A DNA stretch of 57,823 bases from an uncultured Luminiphilus sp. (GTDB lineage Bacteria; Pseudomonadota; Gammaproteobacteria; Pseudomonadales; Halieaceae): NCBI GenBank assembly GCA_938084055.1, contig CALKDK010000052.1, positions 1 to 57,823 of the forward strand. Direction: 5' to 3'. The position numbers and the translations under genes are program-made. The notes beneath the pieces are model-generated. The model worked only from the letters and a program-made list of their open reading frames with translations. It did no database searches and was not told the origin of the DNA. Shown here piece after piece: positions 36,033-47,503 of the stretch (position 1 is the first letter of the stretch; every line of letters begins with the position of its first letter).

Positions 36033-37571
36033 CTATTTTTCGGGGGACGATCTGGGACTTAGGTAGGTGACGTAGGCAGGATTTTCTGTTTCCTCCCAGT
36101 GCGGATAGCCAATCCGCTTCAGGGCCCTGAGTAGCGCTGGGCGCTGGCGCTGCAGCAACTTGAAGCCCACAAGAATCCTGCCATAGGCCGCGCCGTGATT
36201 GCGGTAATGAAACAGCGAGATATCAAAATCGTCGCCCAGGGAACCGAGGAAATTAAGCAGGGCACCGGGACGCTCGGGAAACTGAACGCGAAAAACAAGC
36301 TCAGATCCCAGCGAGGCTGGTCCCTGCCCACCGACCATATGGCGCACATGAAGTTTTGCTGTCTCATTATCCGTGAGGTTTTGTACCGCATAACCTTTGC
36401 GCTCCAGCCTGGCGATTAGCTTTACCAGATCATCGCTTTGGGGCGTAACTGAAAGCCCTACAAAGACCTGCGCTGCCTGTTCGTCTGAGTACCGGTAGTT
36501 GAACTCCGTGATGTTGCGCCTGCCAAGCTCGCTGCAAAAACGCCTGAAGGCACCGGGGCGCTCTGGAATGGCAACGGAAATCACCGCTTCTCGCCGCTCC
36601 CCTATCTCAGTTCGCTCGGAGATGTATCTCAGGCGATCAAAATTGGTATTAGCACCGCTCACGGTCGCCGCCATAGCTGCTCCGGTGATGTTATGACGCT
36701 CCACGTACTTTTTCATGCCCGCCACAGCCAGGGCTCCCGCAGGTTCAGCAATAGCGCGGGTGTCCTCGAAGATGTCCTTAACGCCGGCACAGATTTCGTC
36801 AGTGGTGACTGTAACCACGTCATCGACGTAGGCTTTGATGAGTCGCAGGGTTTCCTTCCCCGCCTGGGCGACTGCGCAGCCATCTGCAAACAGGCCAACC
36901 CGCTTGAGCCTAACGCGGCGACCCGTGTCGAGCGCCGCACGCACGCAGGCCGCATCCTCCGGCTCAACACCAATAATTCGCGTCTCGGGCCATACATAAC
37001 GCAGGTAAGTGGCGATGCCCGCGATCAGACCGCCGCCGCCCACACAAACAAAAACATAATCGAGTGGCGCAGGTGCCTGACGAGACAGCTCAACGCCAAC
37101 CGTACCCTGTCCGGCGATCACATCGGGGTCGTCGAAGGGATGCAGGAAGGTCATTCCCTCGGCGCCGACAAGCTCCGTGGCCAGCGCCGCTGCGGCGTCG
37201 TAGGTGTCACCGTGCAGAATGACTTTGGCACCCAGGTTTCGCACGGCGTCTACTTTGATGGCCGGGGTCGTCACAGGCATGACGATGGTGGCCCGCACCC
37301 CTAATTTCTTGCTTGCCAGCGCTACGCCCTGGGCGTGATTCCCCGCTGATGCAGCGACAACTCCCCGGGCCCTTGAAGCGTCGTCCAGGTTGACCATTTT
37401 GTTGTAGGCACCACGAAGCTTGAAGGAGAATACGGGCTGCAGATCCTCGCGCTTGAGGAAAACCTGATTACCCAGTCGCCGCGTCATACCGGGCGCCTCA
37501 CTAAGGGGCGTCTCCTGGGCCACATCGTAGACTCGGGCGTTGAGGATGCGTTTGATATAGGCGTCGGGCAT
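36033..37571 (-). CDS. ilvA: Biosynthetic threonine ammonia-lyase
   Basis: A 512-residue PLP enzyme that makes 2-oxobutanoate from threonine, the first step to isoleucine. The PLP Lys is in VFSFKLRGAYNKM; the glycine loop is VCVGGGGLIAG. Two ACT-like regulatory domains occupy the last ~190 residues (VAIPERPGAFRRFC and VQFPERPGALLNFLG), the site of isoleucine inhibition in this family. The length equals the biosynthetic E. coli enzyme. ATG 37571 matches the family start; the frame upstream is not conserved. It diverges from tkt. Confidence 0.95.
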   Translation of the reverse strand: MPDAYIKRILNARVYDVAQETPLSEAPGMTRRLGNQVFLKREDLQPVFSFKLRGAYNKMVNLDDASRARGVVAASAGNHAQGVALASKKLGVRATIVMPVTTPAIKVDAVRNLGAKVILHGDTYDAAAALATELVGAEGMTFLHPFDDPDVIAGQGTVGVELSRQAPAPLDYVFVCVGGGGLIAGIATYLRYVWPETRIIGVEPEDAACVRAALDTGRRVRLKRVGLFADGCAVAQAGKETLRLIKAYVDDVVTVTTDEICAGVKDIFEDTRAIAEPAGALAVAGMKKYVERHNITGAAMAATVSGANTNFDRLRYISERTEIGERREAVISVAIPERPGAFRRFCSELGRRNITEFNYRYSDEQAAQVFVGLSVTPQSDDLVKLIARLERKGYAVQNLTDNETAKLHVRHMVGGQGPASLGSELVFRVQFPERPGALLNFLGSLGDDFDISLFHYRNHGAAYGRILVGFKLLQRQRPALLRALKRIGYPHWEETENPAYVTYLSPRSSPEK

Positions 37572-37712
37572 ACCGGCCAATCCAATAGAGTTCGACGGGC
37601 ATGATACGTGCAAACCCTCAATTACGTCATGGCAAAGCACGCTTTCATTTGCCCGTGGCCGCCGCATCGCCGACAATGGTCGAACTTCCCACGCCACCTC
37701 GCCGGAGCCGCT

Positions 37713-39713
37713 ATGACGTCACGCCTGGAACTCGCCAATGCCATCAGGGTGTTGAGTATGGATGCTGTACAGGCCGCCAACAGTGGCCACCCGGGTGCGC
37801 CCATGGGGATGGCTGATATCGCGGAAGTGCTGTGGAACGGCTATCTAAAGCACAACCCGGAAAACCCTGAGTGGCCCGACCGCGACCGCTTTGTCCTGTC
37901 AAACGGTCACGGCTCCATGCTGCTTTACAGCCTGTTGCACCTGTCGGGCTATGAACTGGGTGTTGAAGACCTGAAAAATTTCCGCCAGCTGCATGCCAAA
38001 ACCGCGGGGCATCCCGAGTATGGCTATGCACCCGGGGTCGAAACGACTACCGGACCGCTGGGCCAGGGCCTGGCGAACGCCGTAGGGATGGCACTCGCCG
38101 AAAAGGCCCTTGCCGCCCAGTTCAATACGGAGAGCCATCGGGTTATCGATCATAGAACCTGGGTTTTTCTCGGTGACGGCTGCCTGATGGAGGGTATTTC
38201 CCACGAGGTCTGTTCCCTTGCCGGTACCCTGGGACTTGGCAAGTTGATCGCTTTTTACGATGACAATGGAATCTCCATCGATGGCGAGGTGGAGGGCTGG
38301 TTCACCGACGATACGGTAAAACGATTTCAAAGCTATGGCTGGCAGGTTATTGCCAACGTCGATGGGCACAATGCCGAGAGTATTGGGGTTGCGATCGACA
38401 GCGCGCTCAAGGATACGGAAAAACCAACCCTTATCTGCTGCCGCACCATTATCGGTAAAGGGTCACCCGGTAAACAGGGTACGGAGTCCTGCCACGGGGC
38501 GCCGCTGGGTGCAGAAGAAGTCGATGCGACCCGAAAGTCCCTGGACTGGCCCCATGGTCCTTTTGAAATACCCGAGCCGGTCTACGCTGGCTGGGATGCA
38601 AGAGCGCGTGGAGCGGCAGCAGAGCAGGACTGGAGGCGTCGTTTGACCGCCTTCGCCGAGGCTGCACCCGAGCAGGCAGAGGAACTGGCCCGCCGGCTCC
38701 GGGGGGCCCTGCCCGAGAACTTTGAAACAGCAATCAACGACTACATCGCACTCTGCGCAGAGACCGCCTCTGACATGGCCTCGCGCAAGGCTTCCCAGCA
38801 AACACTCAATGCCCTGGGACCGCTGCTGCCGGAACTGCTGGGCGGATCAGCTGACCTGGCGGGATCCAACCTGACCTTATGGCAGGGCTCAAAGGGAATC
38901 TCTGCCGATCAGGCTTCGGGGAACTACGTGTACTACGGCGTCCGGGAGTTTGGCATGTCGGCGATCATGAATGGTGTCGCCCTGCATAAAGGATTTATCC
39001 CCTACGGCGCCACCTTCCTTATTTTCATGGAGTACGCGCGCAATGCGGTTCGCATGGCGGCACTCATGCGCCAACGCGTCGTATTCGTTTACACCCACGA
39101 TTCCATTGGTCTTGGTGAGGATGGACCGACGCATCAGCCGGTTGAGCAGCTCACGGCTCTGCGTAGCACCCCCCAACTCGAGACCTGGCGTCCCTGCGAT
39201 ACCGTTGAATCCGCTGTGGCATGGAAGATGGCCGTTATGCGTAACGATGGACCATCAGCCCTGGTCTTCTCAAGACAGACACTGCCCCACCAGTATCGCG
39301 CAGAGGAAAACCTACGGGACATAGAGCGCGGCGGGTACGTACTGGTGACAGAGACCGGTGAACTCGATGGCATCGTCATTGCCACGGGCTCAGAGGTGGC
39401 GCTGGCCGTCGAGGCGGCAGCAAAACTGGCCGAGCAGGGCCGCGGCATTCGGGTTGTATCCATGCCCTGCGCGGAGCGGTTCATGGCACAGGATGGCGCC
39501 TATCGTGAGGCCGTCCTGCCCAGCCAGATCCTCGCGAGGGTTGCCGTTGAGGCAGCCCATGTCGATTACTGGTACAAGTTTATCGGCCTCGACGGCCGAG
39601 TCGTGGGTATGCACGGATTTGGCGAGTCGGCGCCCGGCGGCGAGTTAATGACCCACTTCGGCTTTACCGTGGAGAATGTTGTCGCGGCACTGGAAGATGT
39701 TTTCCTTGATTAA
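37713..39713 (+). CDS. tkt: Transketolase
   Basis: A 666-residue thiamine diphosphate enzyme that moves two-carbon units between sugar phosphates in the pentose phosphate pathway. [20 protein letters not shown] holds the substrate His; [22 protein letters not shown] is the ThDP motif with [11 protein letters not shown] and [20 protein letters not shown] complete the active site (the last quoted as one 20-residue run). ATG 37713 has GGAG five bases upstream; the open frame before it is not conserved. epd, pgk and fba follow on the same strand. Confidence 0.96.
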   Translation: MTSRLELANAIRVLSMDAVQAANSGHPGAPMGMADIAEVLWNGYLKHNPENPEWPDRDRFVLSNGHGSMLLYSLLHLSGYELGVEDLKNFRQLHAKTAGHPEYGYAPGVETTTGPLGQGLANAVGMALAEKALAAQFNTESHRVIDHRTWVFLGDGCLMEGISHEVCSLAGTLGLGKLIAFYDDNGISIDGEVEGWFTDDTVKRFQSYGWQVIANVDGHNAESIGVAIDSALKDTEKPTLICCRTIIGKGSPGKQGTESCHGAPLGAEEVDATRKSLDWPHGPFEIPEPVYAGWDARARGAAAEQDWRRRLTAFAEAAPEQAEELARRLRGALPENFETAINDYIALCAETASDMASRKASQQTLNALGPLLPELLGGSADLAGSNLTLWQGSKGISADQASGNYVYYGVREFGMSAIMNGVALHKGFIPYGATFLIFMEYARNAVRMAALMRQRVVFVYTHDSIGLGEDGPTHQPVEQLTALRSTPQLETWRPCDTVESAVAWKMAVMRNDGPSALVFSRQTLPHQYRAEENLRDIERGGYVLVTETGELDGIVIATGSEVALAVEAAAKLAEQGRGIRVVSMPCAERFMAQDGAYREAVLPSQILARVAVEAAHVDYWYKFIGLDGRVVGMHGFGESAPGGELMTHFGFTVENVVAALEDVFLD

Positions 39714-39739
39714 GGCGTGTTAGCAGTCGGTCCTGCTCG

Positions 39740-40789
39740 ATGAGTCAGCGCATTGCCATCAATGGCTTCGGCCGCATAGGGCGGACCGTGCTGCGCGCCT
39801 GGTCCCAGCAAAAAGCCTTGCGTGAAGCATTGCAAATTGTCGCCATCAACGAGATTGCTGATCCCGATACCGTCGCCCACCTGGCGCGCTATGATTCAAC
39901 CCACGGCAGGTTCCCGGGGACAATCACCCACACCGCAGAGGCCCTCAACATCGACGGTCAATCGATCAGGTTGTTGCGTGAAGCCAACATCCCGGAGCTT
40001 CCCTGGGGCAACCTGAATATCGATGTCGTTCTGGAGTGCACCGGCACATTCAGTGACCGGGCTACTGCGGAGCAGCATCTGGCTATGGGGGCGGAGCGCG
40101 TCCTGTTTTCCCAACCGGCGCAATCCGATGTCGATGCAACCATTGTGTGGGGCCTTAACGAAGCGTCCCTGGGCGCTGGTGACCGCATCATCTCAGCGGG
40201 CTCTTGCACCACCAATGCCCTGTGTCCGGTACTCAAGGTCATTGACGGCTGTTTTGGAATCGAAGCTGGCACCATCACAACCGTCCATTCGGCAATGAAT
40301 GACCAGCCGGTCCTTGATGCTTATCATCACACGGATTTGCGCAAAACCCGTGCCGCCTTTCATTCGATCATTCCCGTGGACACGGGCCTGGCCGTCGGGG
40401 TACCCAGAATTCTGCCGGATCTGGCGGGCCGTTTGACAGCCCATGCCCTGCGGGTGCCAACGCTCAATGTTTCTGCCCTCGATATTACGCTGCATACACG
40501 CAGTCAATGCACCGTCACAGCGGTCAACGAGGCGCTGGCCACTGCAGCCCAAGGGGACCTGCTGGGTATTTTGGGGGTGACGACCGAGCCCCTTGCCTCC
40601 TGCGATTTCACCGGTGAAAGCTGTTCGGGGGTTGTGGATGCAAGCCAGACCCAGGTGGCGGGAAACAATTTGGTCAAGGTGCTGGTCTGGTTTGATAATG
40701 AATGGGCCTACGCCAACCGGCTTCTGGAGATCACCCAGCATCTGGGCACCTTGCCACCCCCTCAAACCTGTGATGAGAGGCTGCTATGA
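39740..40789 (+). CDS. epd: D-erythrose-4-phosphate dehydrogenase
   Basis: The 349-residue protein belongs to the GAPDH superfamily with NAD motif [15 protein letters not shown] and catalytic Cys156 in [10 protein letters not shown]. The segment [21 protein letters not shown] follows the Epd rather than GapA pattern, and the tkt-epd-pgk-fba order agrees. Epd oxidises erythrose-4-phosphate for pyridoxal phosphate synthesis. A GAPDH activity cannot be excluded from sequence alone. Its stop overlaps the pgk start as ATGA. Confidence 0.88.
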   Translation: MSQRIAINGFGRIGRTVLRAWSQQKALREALQIVAINEIADPDTVAHLARYDSTHGRFPGTITHTAEALNIDGQSIRLLREANIPELPWGNLNIDVVLECTGTFSDRATAEQHLAMGAERVLFSQPAQSDVDATIVWGLNEASLGAGDRIISAGSCTTNALCPVLKVIDGCFGIEAGTITTVHSAMNDQPVLDAYHHTDLRKTRAAFHSIIPVDTGLAVGVPRILPDLAGRLTAHALRVPTLNVSALDITLHTRSQCTVTAVNEALATAAQGDLLGILGVTTEPLASCDFTGESCSGVVDASQTQVAGNNLVKVLVWFDNEWAYANRLLEITQHLGTLPPPQTCDERLL

Positions 40790-41940
40790 AGCTGATGTCT
40801 GAACTCAACCTCGAGGGTCGCCGGGTCCTAATTCGGGAGGACCTCAATGTGCCGATCAGGGACGGCCGTGTAGCCAGTGATGCCCGACTGACCGCTGCTT
40901 TGCCCAGCATTCGACAGGCGCTGTCTGCAGGTGCGGCGGTTCTGCTGATGTCCCACCTGGGCCGACCGGAAGAGGGCACCTGGGACGAGCAATTTTCCCT
41001 CGCAGCCGTAGCCAAGCGCCTGTCAGAATTGCTGGACACGCCGGTGCCCCTGATCAGGGATTGGCAACAGGCGACCTGCGAGCCCGGGCAGGTGGTCTTA
41101 CTCGAAAATGTCCGGTTCAATCCCGGCGAGAAGAAAAATGAGGCCAATCTGGCCCGGCGCTACGCCGCCCTCTGTGATGTGTTCGTAATGGATGCTTTCG
41201 GTACCGCCCACCGCGCCCAGGCCTCGACCCATGGAGTGGCGCAATATGCATTGGACGCCTGCGCGGGCCCGCTACTGGCAGCAGAGCTGTCTGCGCTGAA
41301 GCAGGCGCTGGCGCAACCCGATCGGCCCATGGTGGCCATTGTTGGAGGCTCGAAGGTTTCGACCAAGCTCGCCGTCCTTGAGCAGCTCGTGCTCAGTTGT
41401 GACAGCCTGATTGTCGGGGGTGGCATTGCCAATACCTTTCTCGCTGCAGCGGGCTACCCGGTAGGTCAGTCACTTCACGAGCCGGACCTGATCGCAACTG
41501 CACGGGCGCTCATGGACAGGAGCCGGGTCCCATTACCCGTTGATGTGGTCGTCGCCAAGGAGTTCAGCGAGCAAGCCGCTGCTGAAGTAAAGCTGGCCAG
41601 TGATGTCGCTGAAGACGATATGATCCTCGATATAGGCCCGAAATCGGCAGCGGCAATGGTTGAGCAGCTGGAACAGGCGGGCACCATTTTATGGAATGGC
41701 CCCGTGGGCGTTTTTGAGTTTGCGGCTTTTGCCGGCGGTACCGCCCAGTTAGCGGCGGGCGTTGGTGCGTCTAGGGCCTTTTCCCTTGCGGGCGGGGGAG
41801 ATACCCTCGCCGCTATCGAACAGTTTGGTATCGGTGAGCAGGTATCGTATATCTCTACCGGGGGGGGCGCGTTTCTGGAGTATGTTGAGGGCAAGACTCT
41901 GCCGGCAGTCGCGATCCTTGAGGAACGCGCCCATCACTGA
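40786..41940 (+). CDS. pgk: Phosphoglycerate kinase
   Basis: A 384-residue glycolytic enzyme interconverting 1,3-bisphosphoglycerate and 3-phosphoglycerate with ATP formation. [25 protein letters not shown] and [20 protein letters not shown] carry the phosphoglycerate-binding Arg and His residues; [18 protein letters not shown] and [13 protein letters not shown] belong to the nucleotide domain. Length is normal for bacterial Pgk. It is coupled to epd by a four-base overlap and followed 51 bases later by fba. Confidence 0.96.
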   Translation: MKLMSELNLEGRRVLIREDLNVPIRDGRVASDARLTAALPSIRQALSAGAAVLLMSHLGRPEEGTWDEQFSLAAVAKRLSELLDTPVPLIRDWQQATCEPGQVVLLENVRFNPGEKKNEANLARRYAALCDVFVMDAFGTAHRAQASTHGVAQYALDACAGPLLAAELSALKQALAQPDRPMVAIVGGSKVSTKLAVLEQLVLSCDSLIVGGGIANTFLAAAGYPVGQSLHEPDLIATARALMDRSRVPLPVDVVVAKEFSEQAAAEVKLASDVAEDDMILDIGPKSAAAMVEQLEQAGTILWNGPVGVFEFAAFAGGTAQLAAGVGASRAFSLAGGGDTLAAIEQFGIGEQVSYISTGGGAFLEYVEGKTLPAVAILEERAHH

Positions 41941-41991
41941 AATGATATACACCAGAGACAAACGGCGACCGCCACAACAGGAGGAAACACC

Positions 41992-43041
41992 ATGGCCCTG
42001 ATCAGCCTGCGACAGTTACTGGACCACGCTGCAGAACATCAATACGGTGTCCCCGCTTTTAACGTCAATAATCTTGAGCAGACCCGGGCGATCATGGAGG
42101 CCGCCGATGCCACCGACTCCCCGGTTATCATGCAGGCCAGTGCCGGAGCGCGAAAGTATGCCGGGGCGCCGTTCCTGAGGGCGTTAATGGAGGCCGCCAT
42201 GCAGGAGTTTCCGCATATCCCGGTCTGCGTGCATCAGGACCACGGCACGTCGGCAGCCGTATGTCAGCGCTCGATCCAGCTGGGATTCAGTTCAGTCATG
42301 ATGGACGGGTCCCTGGGTGAGGACGGTAAAACACCCATGGACTATGAGTACAACGCCCGGGTGACCCGGACCGTGGTGGATATGGCACACGCCTGCGGGG
42401 TGTCGGTGGAGGGTGAAATTGGCTGTCTGGGCTCCCTCGAAACCGGCGAGGCCGGGGAGGAGGACGGCATTGGCGCGGCGGGCAAACTGACCCTCGACCA
42501 GATGCTGACCGACCCCGAGGAGGCGGCGCAGTTTGTTGCCGACACGGGAGTTGACGCCCTCGCCATCGCCTGCGGCACCAGTCACGGTGCCTATAAGTTT
42601 ACCCGTCCACCCACCGGCGATATTCTCGCTATTGATCGAATCAAGGCTATCCATGCCCGCATACCCACTACGCATCTCGTCATGCATGGATCCTCCGCAG
42701 TACCCCAGGACTGGCTGGCCATTATCAATGAGTATGGTGGTGAGATTCCTGAAACCTACGGCGTGCCCATTGAGCAGGTGGCCGAGGGCATCAAACATGG
42801 TGTGCGCAAGGTTAATATCGACACCGACCTGCGACTGGCGGCTACCGGCTCCATCAGGCAGTTCCTCGCCCAAAACCCCTCGGAATTTGATCCAAGGAAG
42901 TACTTCCAGAAGAGCCTGGTCGCCATGAGGGACATCTGCATCGCACGCTACGAGGCCTTTGGTACCGCCGGCAAGGCGAGTCTACTCAGGCCCCGCGCAC
43001 TGGCAGACATGCAGGCGGCCTATGACAAGGGCGCCCTGTAG
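41992..43041 (+). CDS. fba: Class II fructose-bisphosphate aldolase
   Basis: A 349-residue zinc-dependent aldolase. The metal and catalytic residues lie in [37 protein letters not shown] and [19 protein letters not shown] is the substrate phosphate-binding segment. The length and the sequence [12 protein letters not shown] fit the type found in proteobacteria. A strong AGGAGG-type site lies eight bases before the ATG. The stop abuts the stop of the convergent sulfotransferase gene with no gap. Confidence 0.95.
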   Translation: MALISLRQLLDHAAEHQYGVPAFNVNNLEQTRAIMEAADATDSPVIMQASAGARKYAGAPFLRALMEAAMQEFPHIPVCVHQDHGTSAAVCQRSIQLGFSSVMMDGSLGEDGKTPMDYEYNARVTRTVVDMAHACGVSVEGEIGCLGSLETGEAGEEDGIGAAGKLTLDQMLTDPEEAAQFVADTGVDALAIACGTSHGAYKFTRPPTGDILAIDRIKAIHARIPTTHLVMHGSSAVPQDWLAIINEYGGEIPETYGVPIEQVAEGIKHGVRKVNIDTDLRLAATGSIRQFLAQNPSEFDPRKYFQKSLVAMRDICIARYEAFGTAGKASLLRPRALADMQAAYDKGAL

Positions 43042-44421
43042 TCAGGGGGTATCGCTGTCCAGATCAGGGCCCAGAACGCTGCGGAGTTGCTCCGCATAAT
43101 TGCGCCACCGACCGCGCCTCGCGCTACTGAGTGGCTGACGAATTTGCCAGACGCTGGCAGTCCGAACCGGGTTGTCGAGCTTGTGAAAGTTTAGGCAAGC
43201 CGGATCCCACGACTCACCCAACCAACCCAGTAATGACTTTAGAGTCGCCTCAGGTGCCTGAATGAGGTCCTCATAGCGAACCCGGGTAATCCGCTCGGGG
43301 CTCACCTTCTCCCAGCGCGCTGCCAGCACCCCGCAGAGTCTTAGATGCTCTCGTATGAGCGCCACCGACGTTGCGTAGCCGTGCTGCGGATGCAATCGGG
43401 TACCAAATACCGAGATCAGGGTATCGCGCCAGTCGCGTTCGGTGATTATGAACCGTGCCTCGGGTATTACCCTTGCCAAGGTGGCGATATGAAATAAATT
43501 ATCGGGTCGCTTGTCAGTTGGACGTGTGCCAGGCGTGATGGCTCTGCTGTTGATCATGGCCTCGAATGATTGGCGCAGCGCGGGTATATCGCCAGCCCGA
43601 GGCTGTTGTCCCGGAATGACCATCCGGCCGCCCATTCGGGCGATCTGCCTGGGCCAAAAATCAGACTCCCCCAGGGGTGAAAATCTGGGATGGGCCGCAA
43701 GAATCTGCTCCAGCAATGTGGAGCCCGTGCGAAACATGCCGACAATAAAAATTGGGCCCGATCCGTCACTAACATCAGAGATTGGTTGCTCCAACTCGCG
43801 CATAACCCGTTGAGCAATAGCCGCCGCAGGCCAGGGGGGACGACCTGTTGCATCGAGCCTGTTGGCCGCCTCAAGCCTCGCCCAGGCCGAATCGAAACGC
43901 CCCTTTTGCTCCTCATGCTTGGCAAGCGCAAAAAGTGCGTCAGGGTCGCCCCGCTCAGCGAATTTCTCCAGCCGCTGCGCAGCGACAGAGTCTTGCTCCT
44001 GACCGGTTAGAGCCTCTACCCAACGGGCCACGGGAAGCGCATCGTCCGGGCGCAAGTCCGCAGCCCTTCTGAACGCCGCTACCGCGCCCTGACGATCGCC
44101 AACTTGTTCCAGCAAGTGAGCGTAATGAAAGACTGCGGGAAAATAGTCACCATTGGCAGCCCGAGCCCGAGCCAGCCAGAGGTGGGCGCTGTCGAGTTTG
44201 CCAAGGTGCTCGGAGTAGATCACCGCCAAGTTGTACATGGCCTCTTCCGGCTCAGGTATCGACAAAGACAAGGTCTGCTCGTAGGCCAATATTGCTGCAT
44301 CAAAAGCGCCGGCGCGGCTTGCAGCCCAGCCCAGATTAAAAAGTGCTGTGCCATTACCTGGCTCCCGGGCAACCCTAGCCTGAGCATCGCGGTACGCCGC
44401 CATTACACTGGGCTGATCCAT
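43042..44421 (-). CDS. TPR-sulfotransferase fusion protein
   Basis: A 459-residue protein in two parts. Residues about 1-190 form TPR-like helices (TALFNLGWAASRAGAFDAAI; FHYAHLLEQVGDRQGAVAAFRRA). Residues about 220-450 form a PAPS-dependent sulfotransferase domain: the 5' phosphosulfate loop is FIVGMFRTGSTLLEQIL and the 3' phosphate region includes PLSSARRGRWRNYAEQL. The acceptor may be a peptide, carbohydrate or small molecule and cannot be inferred. No signal peptide is seen. This architecture is common in marine proteobacteria. Confidence 0.83.
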   Translation of the reverse strand: MDQPSVMAAYRDAQARVAREPGNGTALFNLGWAASRAGAFDAAILAYEQTLSLSIPEPEEAMYNLAVIYSEHLGKLDSAHLWLARARAANGDYFPAVFHYAHLLEQVGDRQGAVAAFRRAADLRPDDALPVARWVEALTGQEQDSVAAQRLEKFAERGDPDALFALAKHEEQKGRFDSAWARLEAANRLDATGRPPWPAAAIAQRVMRELEQPISDVSDGSGPIFIVGMFRTGSTLLEQILAAHPRFSPLGESDFWPRQIARMGGRMVIPGQQPRAGDIPALRQSFEAMINSRAITPGTRPTDKRPDNLFHIATLARVIPEARFIITERDWRDTLISVFGTRLHPQHGYATSVALIREHLRLCGVLAARWEKVSPERITRVRYEDLIQAPEATLKSLLGWLGESWDPACLNFHKLDNPVRTASVWQIRQPLSSARRGRWRNYAEQLRSVLGPDLDSDTP

Positions 44422-44447
44422 CGAAAATTCCAGTAGGTTTTACCACC

Positions 44448-44474
44448 AAAAAAAAGGCGGGCCATAGGCCCGCC
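44448..44474 (-). terminator. Rho-independent terminator after the TonB receptor
   Basis: On the minus strand, GGCGGGCC, a three-base loop and GGCCCGCC are followed by eight T residues. The 8-bp GC-only stem and U tract end the receptor transcript before the sulfotransferase gene. Confidence 0.93.
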
Positions 44475-44514
44475 ATTTATTCCTGCAGCATCCGCTGCGC
44501 AATTCAACCCGCGC

Positions 44515-47382
44515 TTAAAAGCGGAAGGTAGCCTGCGCAAACAGGTACTGACCCAACGTATCGTAGAAGCCCGCGATGGTATTGGCGTTAGACGACAACG
44601 AACCACCAACCAGCGGAGGCTCTTCGTCCAGCACGTTGTTAACACCAATCAGGATCTCAGAATCACCGAGGAAACGGAAGGTGGCGTTGAGATCCAGATA
44701 GTTCTCACCATCTTCACCCTCTGCCTGGGCGATGGTATCAAGACCCTCACTCTTACCGTTGGTCAGACCGCCGTCATAATCAACACCGCCAAAATGACGC
44801 CAGCGCACGCTAGCGGCCCAGAAGCTGTTGCTGTCGTAAGACGCGGTAATGGTGTGACGCCACTCGGGTGATGGGTAGCAGCGGCTGCTCTGCAGGCCGA
44901 CACAATCGTAGAGGGTGTCTGATGCGGGAATTTCGACTTCCTTGGTCAGCATGTAGGTGCCCACCATACGGACATCGAAGGTGCCGCCCAGTGCATCCAT
45001 AGCCCAGCTGCCAGCCACGTCAATACCTTCCCAGGTACTCAATCCGCCGTTCAGGCCAGCGTTGACAACGAAACCAGTCTCACCTTGCCAGAGCGAACCG
45101 TTACCCGCACGGGTAATGGCGTCACAGAACAGGCCATTCTCGGCGCACTGACGCACAATGTTCTCTGCGCCGATGCCGGTAATGGTGTCCTCAATCTCAA
45201 TGCTCCAGTAGTCAATCGAAACCGACAGGCTGTCAAATGGAGTCACAACCACACCCACGGTGATGGTATCGGCTTCCTCAGCATCGAGGTTGGGGTTACC
45301 ACCCGTGATTTGGTTGTACTGGTCCGCTGGGCTTAGTGCGATGTTGCCGTACTGTGCTGCGGTTACACCGGTGTTGGCACATTGCGCCGCCGTGTACTCG
45401 GGTGACTCACCGTTGGCAACGATGCCACCACAGGGGTCAACACCGGCCCAGAGGCCAAGGTTTTGAACCGTGAACAGCTCTGCAACGTTTGGCGCTCGCA
45501 CCGCGCGGTTGTAGCCTGCTCGCAGACGCAGCAGGTCAATGGGCTGCCAGTCCACACCGAATCGATAGGTGTCCTGGCCACCCACGGTGCTGTAGTCCGA
45601 GTAACGATAAGCGAGGTCGAGAACCAGGCTATCGAGAACGGGGATGTTGGCCTCACCGAAGAATTCAGCCACATTATAGCTACCGATCAGCGAGGGCGTG
45701 GGTCCGCCCTGGCCGAGGAGCTGGCCCTCTTCAAAGACGGTGTCAGCAATACGCTCATAATCTTCACCACGCCATTCATAACCGACAACCACCTTGATGG
45801 GGTTCTCAGCCGTGGGCAGTGAGAACAGATCACCGGTGACATAGGCTTGGATCACCTCTGTTGACGTGCTGCCGTTCAGGATACCGACACCCGTCAAGAG
45901 TGAAGCCTGCTCTTCAGTCACACCCTGGTAGGTGAACACGTCATAGACCGGACCAACGGCCGTATCGGGATCGATTTGCTGCGTGATCTTGGGGGCGAAG
46001 AAGTCGTTGACATAAGTCGACGTTGAACGCGTGTTGGCGTACAGGTAACTGACGTCATAGGACCACGTATCGTTGATATCACCCTTCATACCGGTAACCA
46101 GACGGAAGGCGTCATGAGTGGTGTTGTCCGAGCGCGGACCACCTTCCACGTTACGCTTACCAACGTAAACGCCGAATTCGCCCGTGTTATCGGGGTAGAG
46201 CTCGGTGAGTGCGTCCTGGAAAGGCTGGGGGAAATCATCGAGGTCGAGGATGTAGGCCTCGGCAAAGAAGGTACCCGATTCAGCGATCTGGGCACGCGAC
46301 TCGTTGCTGGCAAACATAAACTCCATATAGGGCGTAAAGTGGTCATTCAGCTTGTAATCAGCGAAGGCACCTACTGACCACTGCTCGATAGGACGCAGGA
46401 AGTGGTTGACCGGCGCGTAGTTATACCGGTTGGTTCCATCCCAGGGCGTCAGACCACCTGACGAGTTGATGTTGCCAAAAAATTCCTGACTGTAGTCATA
46501 GGCACGACCATTGGTTCCCGTGGGCCCCTGACCACCAACAACCGTAGGCGCCAGGAAGTAGTTGGGGATGATCGCGTTGGCAGAACCGCCCACAGACGTA
46601 GCCGAGCCGGTCAGTGCACCCGCTGAATAGTCACGTGATTCCTGCCGCAGTTCTTTCTGCTCACGCCAGGTACCGTACATAGTGGCGTTACCACGACCAT
46701 CGGCAAAGTCACTACCCATGATGAAATCTATCTGGTGGTTCTCACCGTCCGGGCCTTCAGTACCCGAGGGGTAGTCAAAGTTCCGAGCATCGAGCAGCGG
46801 CTGAATATAGCCGTTGTCGTTGTCATGTCGGTAGCCGGACCAGCCCGCACGAATTTCGATGCCATCAACGCGGCGGGTAATGAAGTTAACAACACCTGCC
46901 ACAGCGTCAGCACCGTAGGTAGCTGATGCACCACCGGTCAACACGTCGACGCGCTCGAGAGCAATTGTCGGAATCTGACCGATGTCAGGCGCCTGCGTCT
47001 GTGCACCACCGGCCTGCATACGACGACCGTTGATCAAGACCAGCGTCCGGTTGGAACCCAGACCTCGCAGGTCCAGGGATGCCGTACCGGTAGAACCGTT
47101 CGATATATTGGCGTTCTGACTCGTCTCGATAGACGGCAAGCTGTTCAACACCTGCTCGATGTTCACAAAACCCAGATTTTTGATGTTCTCAGCGGTAACA
47201 ACCGTTACTGGGCTGGTCGCACCAAAGCCGTCTTCGGTAGCAATACGAGTACCGGTGACGATCACTTCTTCCACCGACTCGTCGGTATCTTCGTCTTGCC
47301 CGAATGCCAGACCGCTGGTCAGCGTGGTTGCCAGCGCCGCGGTGACGGCGAGGCTAAGCTGTCGCTTATGCAGTGACTTCAT
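44515..47382 (-). CDS. Large TonB-dependent receptor
   Basis: About 955 residues. A signal peptide ends at SGLAFGQ, then comes a TonB-box-like VEEVIVTGTRIA and a plug domain with PVTVVTAENIKNLG, DLRGLGSNRTLVLINGRRM and VLTGGASATYGADAVAGVVNF. The long barrel ends QYLFAQATFRF with terminal Phe. This is the Oar/CirA-like receptor type abundant in oligotrophic marine bacteria and sphingomonads, often for glycans, peptides or siderophores; the cargo is unknown. ATG 47382 has AGG seven bases upstream; an ATG at 47394 is the alternative. The upstream region carries a long inverted repeat. Confidence 0.9.
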   Translation of the reverse strand: MKSLHKRQLSLAVTAALATTLTSGLAFGQDEDTDESVEEVIVTGTRIATEDGFGATSPVTVVTAENIKNLGFVNIEQVLNSLPSIETSQNANISNGSTGTASLDLRGLGSNRTLVLINGRRMQAGGAQTQAPDIGQIPTIALERVDVLTGGASATYGADAVAGVVNFITRRVDGIEIRAGWSGYRHDNDNGYIQPLLDARNFDYPSGTEGPDGENHQIDFIMGSDFADGRGNATMYGTWREQKELRQESRDYSAGALTGSATSVGGSANAIIPNYFLAPTVVGGQGPTGTNGRAYDYSQEFFGNINSSGGLTPWDGTNRYNYAPVNHFLRPIEQWSVGAFADYKLNDHFTPYMEFMFASNESRAQIAESGTFFAEAYILDLDDFPQPFQDALTELYPDNTGEFGVYVGKRNVEGGPRSDNTTHDAFRLVTGMKGDINDTWSYDVSYLYANTRSTSTYVNDFFAPKITQQIDPDTAVGPVYDVFTYQGVTEEQASLLTGVGILNGSTSTEVIQAYVTGDLFSLPTAENPIKVVVGYEWRGEDYERIADTVFEEGQLLGQGGPTPSLIGSYNVAEFFGEANIPVLDSLVLDLAYRYSDYSTVGGQDTYRFGVDWQPIDLLRLRAGYNRAVRAPNVAELFTVQNLGLWAGVDPCGGIVANGESPEYTAAQCANTGVTAAQYGNIALSPADQYNQITGGNPNLDAEEADTITVGVVVTPFDSLSVSIDYWSIEIEDTITGIGAENIVRQCAENGLFCDAITRAGNGSLWQGETGFVVNAGLNGGLSTWEGIDVAGSWAMDALGGTFDVRMVGTYMLTKEVEIPASDTLYDCVGLQSSRCYPSPEWRHTITASYDSNSFWAASVRWRHFGGVDYDGGLTNGKSEGLDTIAQAEGEDGENYLDLNATFRFLGDSEILIGVNNVLDEEPPLVGGSLSSNANTIAGFYDTLGQYLFAQATFRF

Positions 47383-47503
47383 TGGAAACCTCATTTCTAT
47401 GTTAGTTAAGAGCGCTCCATCCGGAGCAAAATCCGGAGTGAACTCACAGAGTAATCAATTGTGGCCAACAGGTGAGAGGCATTAATCAGATATTTGTGCA
47501 TTA

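Noticed and set aside
37572..37697. Longer ilvA start 42 codons upstream
   Set aside because: The added residues do not resemble the family and the ATG at 37571 matches the usual N-terminus.
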